This document shows, one piece after another, positions 37,401 through 46,400 of a stretch of DNA of 64,000 nt. Position 1 is the stretch's first letter. Each line of letters opens with the position of its first letter. Below the pieces are notes generated by a model. It had not been told where the DNA came from, searched no databases, and saw only the letters and a program-made list of their open reading frames with translations. Made by a program: the position numbers and the translations under genes. This DNA comes from Astropecten irregularis (taxonomy: Eukaryota > Echinodermata > Asteroidea > Paxillosida > Astropectinidae). The stretch spans positions 6,634,001 through 6,698,000 of the forward strand of contig OZ020249.1 in NCBI GenBank assembly GCA_963971285.1, read 5' to 3'.

Positions 37401-40400
37401 GTCCCCTAAAGTTAAATGTCCTCAGGAGACGGGTGTCCAGTCTGGCGGGCTGAACGACGCGTTGTACGAGTGGGCAGGCACTGAGAGGTTGAAGGGCGTG
37501 CTGTTGGTATGGGCTGCTCCTTGTGGCCAGGGGCGTTGTGTGGCATGAGGGCCCTGAGTGCTCGGGGGATGGATCTGGCCGGTGTTGTGTCTTGAGGCTG
37601 CCGTGGCTGAGAGGTGTGCGATGGTGATGCCGGGATGGCTGGAAGTTCCTCCGGGCCTGTCGGGTCATCCTGTGCCGCTGGCGGGTCTGCATGGTATTCC
37701 TTGGGCATGGCAGGGTAAGGTCTGGCAGGGCTGTGTAATGAAGGTGCAGGCAAATGGGTTGGTACTGGCGGTGCATCGGGGCGACGGTCTGCAGGGTGAG
37801 CAGTGGATGGTGGCACCGGGGCTGCTGCGGGGCCTGGCACCATGACCATGGGCGCACGGGGAATGACTGGCTGGTACTTGCGCAGGAACTTCCTGTTGCG
37901 CAGGGTGACTCGTCCAGAGCCGTCCATTCTCACCACGTATTGGTCGAATTGGCGTACCTCGACCACGATGCCAGTCTTGTCCCATTTGGTGGGGTGGGGG
38001 CCCGTCTGGTTCTGGATGCGAACACAGTCCCCTGTGACCAAGGGTGGAAGGGGTTTTGTGTGCTCCGATAGGCGCTCAGCAGCACGCATGTGACGGTTTC
38101 TAAGTGCCTCTTCCCGCGACTGTAGGGTCTCCTGCCATGTTCGGTGGGGCTTGTACTTGCCCGGGTGGATAGGGATGAAGTCCCTGATGGGGCGGCCGAA
38201 AATGCACATAGCCGGAGAGAGATGTGTGTCGCGGTCAGGGGTGTTGCGGTACTGGAGCATCGCTCGCTGAAAGTTGTCGGTGTCGAGTGACCCAGTGGCA
38301 TCGGTGTTATCCGTGATGAGGCGCTTCACGGTCTTGACGCCGACCTCTGCACGGCAATTGCCATGGGGGAAGGCAACTGATGACATGCGGTGGTGCACAC
38401 CCCAGTTGTGGAGGAATGTGGCCGTCTTGTGGGATGAAAATTCGGGACCGCCGTCTGACGTCAGTTCATCACTGATGCCATAAGTTACAAAGATGCGACG
38501 TAAAGCAGTGATGAGTCCGGCAGCGCCGTTATTCGCTGCCTCCACAATCGGCCAGTTGCTGTACCTGTCCACAGCCACGAGGTAGTTCCGGCCACGGTAG
38601 TGGAAGTAGTCAGACACGAGGTACTGGAACGGGTAGGCCGGATAGATGGGAGGGGTCGGGGGAGCGCTTGGTTGTGAGGGTGCCATGCGATTGCAAGGTG
38701 AACAGCGTGCCCGCATCTCAGTGATGGCTGGTGTCATGCCTGGCCAGAAAAATGAAGATTCTGCCCGTGAGCACATCTGGGAGATACCCTGGTGGGCTGA
38801 ATGTAGGGCCTGGAGCACTCGATCCCGAAGGGATGGAGGAATGACGATGCGATCATTGTAGAGGACCACCCCATCAAAGCTTGTGAGATTGTCACGAAAT
38901 TGGTGATACTGCCGGAGTTCAGGGGGAAGTTCACCGCGATGCTCGGGGAAACCGTCCTCGACAGTCTCGATCAATGTTGACAAGGTGGGATCGCTGGTAG
39001 TTGCGAGACGGATATCATCCCATGTGATGGACCTGATTACCTCTGTTGTGTGGGAGGTTGGCTGGGAGCAAATCTCGGTGGTGTTCTGGTCGTGAGTGCG
39101 GAGGGCAGTGAGGAAGTCACGTGGTAGTCCTTGCTGATGGGAGGGGTGAAGAACGGTTGCCACGTCATCCTGGAGATGCATTGGTTTGGGCTCGCCAACC
39201 GGGTGGCGGGAGACTGCATCCGCTGCGGCATGGCGCACTCCAGGTATGTGGACAATGCGAAAGTGGTATCGCAGTGACTTCTCTTTGAGGTTGCGGAGAC
39301 GAGGGTTCGGTATGTCGTCAAGGGATCTGTCACTGAATATCTTGAGGAGGGGTTTGTGATCAACGGCCACGATGAGGTCAGAGCAGCCAAGGACAAAGTG
39401 GCGTGCCTTGTCGAGCGCATCAACGACTGCGAGTGCTTCTCCTTCCACTGGGGCATACCGTGACTCTGCCCCTGACGTGAAGCGACTCCCGACAAGCGTG
39501 ATCTTCCAGCCAGTCTTGCAGCAGAAGGGCTTGGTGGAAGGGCAGGTGCAGTGCTTCTGGAGTAGCCAGAATCCGATGCCATCCTTGCTCCAATCAGTGG
39601 CGAGGCAGGTTGGCTTGGTCTTGTCAAAGATCTCCACCCCTTTGTGGATCTCGCTGATGATCAGGGATTTCGAGTCCTCAAAGATTCGGTTCAGTTGATC
39701 TGTCCAGACGAAGTGTGTACCAGGCTTAAGGAGTTCACGAAAGGGCAGCATCTGTTCGGCGGAGGCGAAGGCATAGGAGACTTGGTTTACCAGGCCGAAC
39801 CAGCTGCGGATGTCAGTGATGTTGCGAGGGGTGGGGAAGTTCTGGATGGCCTCTAAATACCGAGGGCAGGGGCGGACAGTGCTCGGAGTGACCTCAAAGC
39901 CGGCAAACTCGACAGTAGTCTTGGCAAACGAGAACTTGGATGGGGTTGCGGCCACAGATATCAAGCCACTCAACTGCCTGGAAGAATGCCTCCTCGATTG
40001 TATCTGACCACAGCAGGGTGTCGTCCACGCACTTGGTCTTCCGTGGGATGTCAGCGACGATTTCATCGAATCGGCGGCTGTAGCCATCACCTGAGGCGAT
40101 GTACCCTTGTGGGGCAACACGGTACCGGTAGCGGCCCCACGGGGTGATGAACGTTGTGAGATGGTGGTCCTTGTCGTCAAGGGCAATGCTGTGGTAACCG
40201 TTCCACGCATCAAAGATGGTCTTGCGTGTGTTGGGTGGGACTGCACGTGCCTGGTGGAAGGGCGACTGGGTGTGGTGGGTCTCACGGAGGGCGTGACGAT
40301 TGAGTGGTTGCAGATCGACAGTCCGCCTTGGCTTGCCAGATTTCTTGGCGCAGATCACCATCTTGTGGCACCAAGTGACCGGTGTGCCGACGGGGACTGG

Positions 40401-43400
40401 TTCAATGACACCAAGGCGTACATCTCTGTCAAGGCCTGCCTTGACATCATCCTGCCAGTGTAGTGGGACGGGGATTGGTGTGTGGTGAGCCACTGGTCGG
40501 GCGTTGGGATCGATCATGAGTTGCAGTGGGGGGCCAGACATCATGGGGAGTGGCTGATGCTCACATACATTGAAGGTACTGGACTTATAGCGCTGTAGCA
40601 GCCAGGTCTCGAGCCTCCCTCGGTTCTCCTCCGTGGCTGGGAATGGGAGAGATGTGGGTGGAGGTGGTGTCGCCTGGCGTCTTGGGCACTCACATGTGTG
40701 GGTAACGCAGGAATTGGGTGTGGGTATCTGTGTGGCAGCGGAGGACTCGGCTCTGGATCCAGTGGGGTCATGTGCTTCTCCAATTGTAGGGAATGTGGTG
40801 GGTATCATGCCAAGTGCGACGCAAGCCTGCTTTGACAGGAACAGCCTGTCAGTGGAGTCAGTGAAGTACACTATCTGGCGCGTTTCAAGTGTCTCTCTAG
40901 ACGGGGAGGTCCCAGAGATGCGGAGGACAAGGGCACCTTTGATGTCGATGGCATGGTTGTTGGCAGCAGTCATTTGCATAGTGACAGGAATGAGGTGGCG
41001 CCTTTCCAGGCCCAGTGTGGGTAGGAGCTTTGTGCCAGCTAAGCATGACTGGCATCCAGTGTCAGCCATGGCAGGACAAGAGACAGGAGGGGTGGGGCTG
41101 AGGAATGAAGGGTTGAACCCAAGAGCTTGTCCATCGGATGGGATGGCCCGGATGGAGACATCGATGAATGGTTGAGGGTCAGAAGCTCTTCTCTCCCATG
41201 CATTGCGGAACCCATTATAGATATGGTGCTGTAGTGTGATCGCATGGGTGTTCGTTGCTGAGGCGTCGTCAACGGAGCATAGGGTATCGAAGATGGCCGT
41301 GGCGTTGTCTTGCAGTGGAAGTGCGGCAGGCTGCGTGGGTTGCTGCTTCCGATGAGACTGGCGACAAACATCCTCATGGTGGTGGAGGATGCCACATTTG
41401 GTGCATGTGTGGTTGTAGGCAGTGCATCTCTTCATGCGCTCCTGTCTGCTCCGACCATGGCCTGGCTTGCCACAATGACTGCAAGGCAGTGTGGCTCTTG
41501 TGTCATTCGGTCTGTCCCGTAGGCGTCCTTTCTCTTGGCGCTTATAGGAGGTGGTGGCGGCTGCAGTTGTGGTGTTGTTTTCCCCGAGGAGGCGACCAGC
41601 TGACCGTTTGCCACTCTCCTTTGCTTCGACGTATCGGAGTGTCTCTTCCAGGGACATGTCTTGTTTAGATTCGCTGAGGATGTTCAAACGGATCTCTTCA
41701 TCCCCGAGACCCCGGATGAGGGCGTCTCTGATCATGATGTCGCTGTAGTCGACCTGGGCTGTGCATTGGCATTCTACCTTGAAACTGCACACTCCAGCTT
41801 GGCCTCGGAGACGGGCTGAGAAGGCTCGAACAGGTTCATCGCGGTCCTGGCGCAACTGCTGCAGCTGCACCCGCGCAACCATAACATTCTCTTGGCGTAC
41901 GGCGAGCGTCTTTATGTCGCCGAGGACGGTCTGCTCGGTACTGGATGCTAGGGCGCCGAAGGTCCGGGTGAGGTCCTTCCTGAGGGCCTCGTCGCAGCAT
42001 TCAAGGAGTTGAAAGACCACGTATGGGCCCTTGAGGTGTGTGGCCGCCTTGTAATCCGACCATCTCTGTTCGAAGTATAGCCACTCCTCACTCGTGCCAC
42101 CTGCAGTTATCGAGGGTCTCCTCACTTTCTCCGCCCTGGCTGCCCCTGAAGCTGGTGCAGGTATAAACCCTTCGGGGGTCGGATGGGCAGTCCGTTCATG
42201 TTGGTCAATCAGGCGGAGCAGGATCTCAGAGGGTGTGTTAGTGGGCCACGATGTGGTACAGTCAGGTGCGGGGCAGGATATGGTGTTCATCGTTGGGCCG
42301 GTGACGCTGTCGTCATAAATAAGTACAGGTCGCAGGTGCTGATGATTTTGGGGGCATCGATGGAAACGGTTGACAATGACGGAAATTCTTCTTTTTCCAC
42401 CACGCTTTCCCCTTCGACGGTTTATGCCGATAGATTTGAGTACATGCAAAACTTGGCGATTTAACGGTGTAGACTGACGGCGGATTTGAAGAAGTTGAGA
42501 GCGTGAATATGTCACTCTGCTGGAATTATTCGTTGAGCCATTCAATTCGTCGTTGTCACGAATATGTGAATTCGATGGGGATGGGCCAGGATTGAGTGAA
42601 ATATCCATGAAGATAGTCACATCCAAGGGGGGATCGTGACCAGGTACAGCAAAGCATAAATATCCATGCTTGCACCAGACGGCAATGGCTTTTTTAATTG
42701 GTGATTTTCCATTGGAAACGTTTTGTAGCCATGAGTATTGTAAGGTTGAATAAAACTCCAGTGAGCTGTTTCGATGACAGGACGATATCGCAAACGGGTG
42801 AACGTGCGAAATATAAGATGGCGGCGGTGTTGAAACCTCAAATCCTCGTAGGAGTATCAGAAATATACATCTAACAACAGTTTTGAGTAAGGCTGCCATT
42901 TCAGTGGTGATGAAGGAATTAAGTAGACTGCAAAATAATTTTATATGAAATGTTAAAACTACGCAGTCACAATCCGAAGCAGACCGTCTTGGTGGACAAG
43001 TTCACAAGTCACAGGAGTACTGCATATACATACATACATGTAGTGTAGTGTGGGGAGCAGACAGTGCAAGCAAAACACCAACAATTCACAATCACACGAT
43101 GACTTTGAAGACAAAATTCACACATTAATGAAACTCCACACGATATTCTTGCGACTAATGGATAATAAAAAAGTTGATGGCTAAAATACACGAAGATAAA
43201 ACTGGATTTTAAAACAAAGTCGCAGGAGGTTTTGAAAATAAGTCGGCAGCTAGGAACAGCGCCCTCAACGCATCAAATAGATGGCATAATTTCATTAGAA
43301 TTTGGAATTGAATATCATATTAAATAATAATCAATGCTTGGAGTTAATAGGGCCTGATCTTTATCAAAGGATCCTTATAAAGCTATGATAAAGATCCTGC

Positions 43401-46400
43401 TAAAATCCAAATGTGTCAGGCCCTCCTAACTCCAAGCATTTTTGATAGATTACTGGTCATTATTTTGGCGGCAGTTTATTACTTAATATTATTATTATTA
43501 CATAATAACCAAATTAATACATTTCCTACCTACTTGGAATTTTCAGACAATAACAGATAAACTTCAATCATCAAATAACCAAATAGGAAACTGACTGAAT
43601 TTTAAATCAGATTAACTTTTAAGTTTGTGAAAAGCATCAAATGCAATTTTTTGGTTGTGGGGATCTTAAATTATTAATGATATAGTCAGAGGAAATGGCA
43701 GATTGCATATGTGCAATTTAATGAAGTCGGGATACTAGACACTTAATACTGTACAGGGGTCAATTTCATAAAACTGTTAAGCACACAAATTTGCTTAGCC
43801 CAAAAATGTCTCGCCCAATAAAACAAACCACCATTGAAAATTTCATTTGATATTCATGGTCAACGAACAACAGCCAAAGAACAATTGCAAGTGGTACACA
43901 TCACATGGACATTTGGTTGTCAACCCTGTTTTTATTAAGACAGAAATGTCATGCTTAGCAAATTTTTGTGCTTAACAGTTTTATGAAATTGGCCCCAGGT
44001 TTGACTTACCGATGGTTTGATGGCATTCAGATTGTGGACAGTGGTTTTGATCTTGGCAGCCTTGTGGGCTTTGTACTTTGGCTGCATCTGCAGACGTTTC
44101 AGCTTCTTCTCCCATTCCCGAATCTGCCGGCCAGAGTCCAGCAAGTTGACGGCCTTCAGCACTTCGACCAGACCAAACTCCTTGGTGTTGGACAGGAGGC
44201 TGTTGGCAAGGTCGTGGTCCTTGTGGGCCCAGGCTGCTGCAAGGGCACGGGCTTTGCAGCCTATTAAGCAGATAAAACACACAAGATTTGAGGCTTTGCA
44301 TGGTGACAATTGGTATGTGGATCAGTTTGCGGAAACACCATGTAATAATCGTTTGTACTTTCGCACTTCTATATCGATCGCACTTCTCGCAATTGAAGGT
44401 CTCAATGTTTCAACTAGTCTGCTCTAGTCCTCATCAGGAGACCGTACACAAACATTGATAAAACACACACAAACATTTTCAAATACTGCTGTGACGTGGT
44501 CGTGTGAGGTACGTGCTGTGGCATAGTGGTCTGGTGTGGCATACTCAAGATCTTGTGATTAGTATACAGATTGTGGGTTTGAATTCAGCCATGGGCTGAT
44601 GGTGCTTGTGTCCTTGCGCAAGACGCTTTGTAACATATTGCTCCTCTTCACCCAGGTGTAAATGGGTACCTTTGAGGGTACAGATAGCTTTGTGCTTGAT
44701 GAGCGTTTCTGAGCTTTACAGCAGCCGAGGCTGTATACTCCCCAGGGAGCTGAGATTGTTTCAGGAATGTACATAAATGGACCCAATGACCAGGGATAAT
44801 TATAGTGTATAGTGTATAGTGAAAAGCGTTGTGATACCACTTGTGTAAAAACACATGCCTTAATTATTATTATTATTATTATGGCATATAATTACACTAT
44901 TTATTTGTAATCACGTTAATTTGCAATCTTCTTTGTTGACACTAATCCTAACCCTCTCATACCACACAAGACAATAGTTGCTTACCACGCATTACCAGTC
45001 TCCGAAAAGGGAACTGGATGCAAAACTACACATTACTGTGAAAACTATGGTGTATGCAAGAGGCCAAACTAATACCCACAGGAAAAAAAAACATGATCGG
45101 TGAATTATGGTATTAAGATGCAGGGGTCAATTTCACCAAATTTATCGTATCTTTCTATCAATCATGAAATCGACCCCAGGTGGGTTAGTTAGGATGAATG
45201 TTTTTCTTTGTCTAGTAAGGCCTAAAAAAATTGTTATGTTGGCGTAACAGGCCCCTATATAGGGTAGGTAGGTCGAGATTTCTTTTTCTTTTTTTTTTAC
45301 CGTGTAGTTTTGTTATATAGGGCTTGCGCAATCAACTGCATGTACGATCGCTGTGACTCCAAAGTTCCACGCGTACTAGCGTAAGAGCATGGAATACAAC
45401 AATGAGAAACTGTCAGAAATGGTTTCAAACGTATCACTAATTTATATAGATTTTAATCATTAAATGTCTTCCCTTGGTAAAAACAAATCCAGGGTCGGCC
45501 GTATTTTTAGGGTCGGTCGGGTTACGGCAACATAACAATTTGTGACCCAATGCAGCAAATGGACCTTTCCCATGAAATATGCTAATGCGATACGCGCACG
45601 CGCAAATGCATCACTGGTTGGCAAGCTCCATGCCCTCTGCGTTGTATGTGGAACGTACATGCCTAATGTAGCTTCAACTTTCTTGCCAACCAGTAGTGCA
45701 TTTGCGCTTGCGCGTATCTCATTAGCATACTTCATGGGAAAAGTCCATTGAGGTAAATCCCCCAGATTTGAATACAAAAGAGCAAAAATCGATGTTGGAG
45801 TCATTTTTGCGATTGGGCAACTTCAGACGCCGATAACTCGAAACTGACTTTTGGGGGATTTACCTCATTTTGCTCCATTGGGTCACATTTTTTCTTTTAG
45901 GCCTCAGGGCCCAACTGGGTGGACACGGACAGCCTCGTTTTCGAACGCGCAAATGCGTAGGTTGAATCTAAACGCGTCGTATTAGGATCCCTCTATTGAC
46001 TTACTCTGCAGAACCTCAGTTCCTGATCTCTGTAGCACCAGCAAGGTAGCGATGTACTTGGTACGGTCCTTCTCCTGTGCTTCAAAGTGCTTCTCAAATG
46101 AGCTTTCTGATGTGAAGAGTGCAGGTAGGCTAGTCATCACCTGGTGAAGGTGCAACAGAATATAAACCAAATTAATGAGCTGTTTACAAGTGCCGTACAT
46201 ATTCAAATAATTATATTCCACGGCCACGCAGGCTCAGTTGTAAGTCGGTCAAAGGAGGTCTGTGCCATAGAGATACATACTAATAAACTAGAGGGCGGGC
46301 TCGGCGAAATTTCTGTGACAACATGGGGATCGATCCACCATTACTGAAAAAGGCACTGCGCCGGCGCTTTACTATCCTTGATGTGTACGTACGGCGTAGG

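Larger units (their letters stand above)
37105..42315 (-). mobile_element. Ty3/gypsy-type gag-pol body without recognisable LTRs
   Basis: The gag part probably begins at Met 42290: a CPAPDC...H....H finger, a capsid-like helical region and a CSHCGKPGH knuckle. Then come an aspartic protease (MADTGCQS) and reverse transcriptase ([17 protein letters not shown], and CVDDTLLW in place of YVDD). After a frame break near 39945 follow RNase H ([13 protein letters not shown]) and integrase (HHCC finger, [16 protein letters not shown], a Glu in GNCRAEVG), and a GPY/F-like tail. The pol frame ends at 37412. I could not find terminal repeats. taaataagtac (11 bp) borders both ends, at 37094-37104 and 42316-42326. 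The frame break makes this copy inactive. Confidence 0.8.

Noticed and set aside
37130-42315. Near-inverted tgatgacagcgtc (37131) and tgacgacagcgtc (42315) as TIRs of the gypsy body
   Set aside because: They are only 13 bases with a mismatch, and one lies 26 bases inside the boundary; a retroelement body is not expected to have TIRs.
37357-42464. Plus-strand and alternative-frame ORFs of 60-180 codons across the gag-pol region
   Set aside because: They are antisense or out-of-frame shadows of the minus-strand gag-pol frames, which carry the recognisable motifs.
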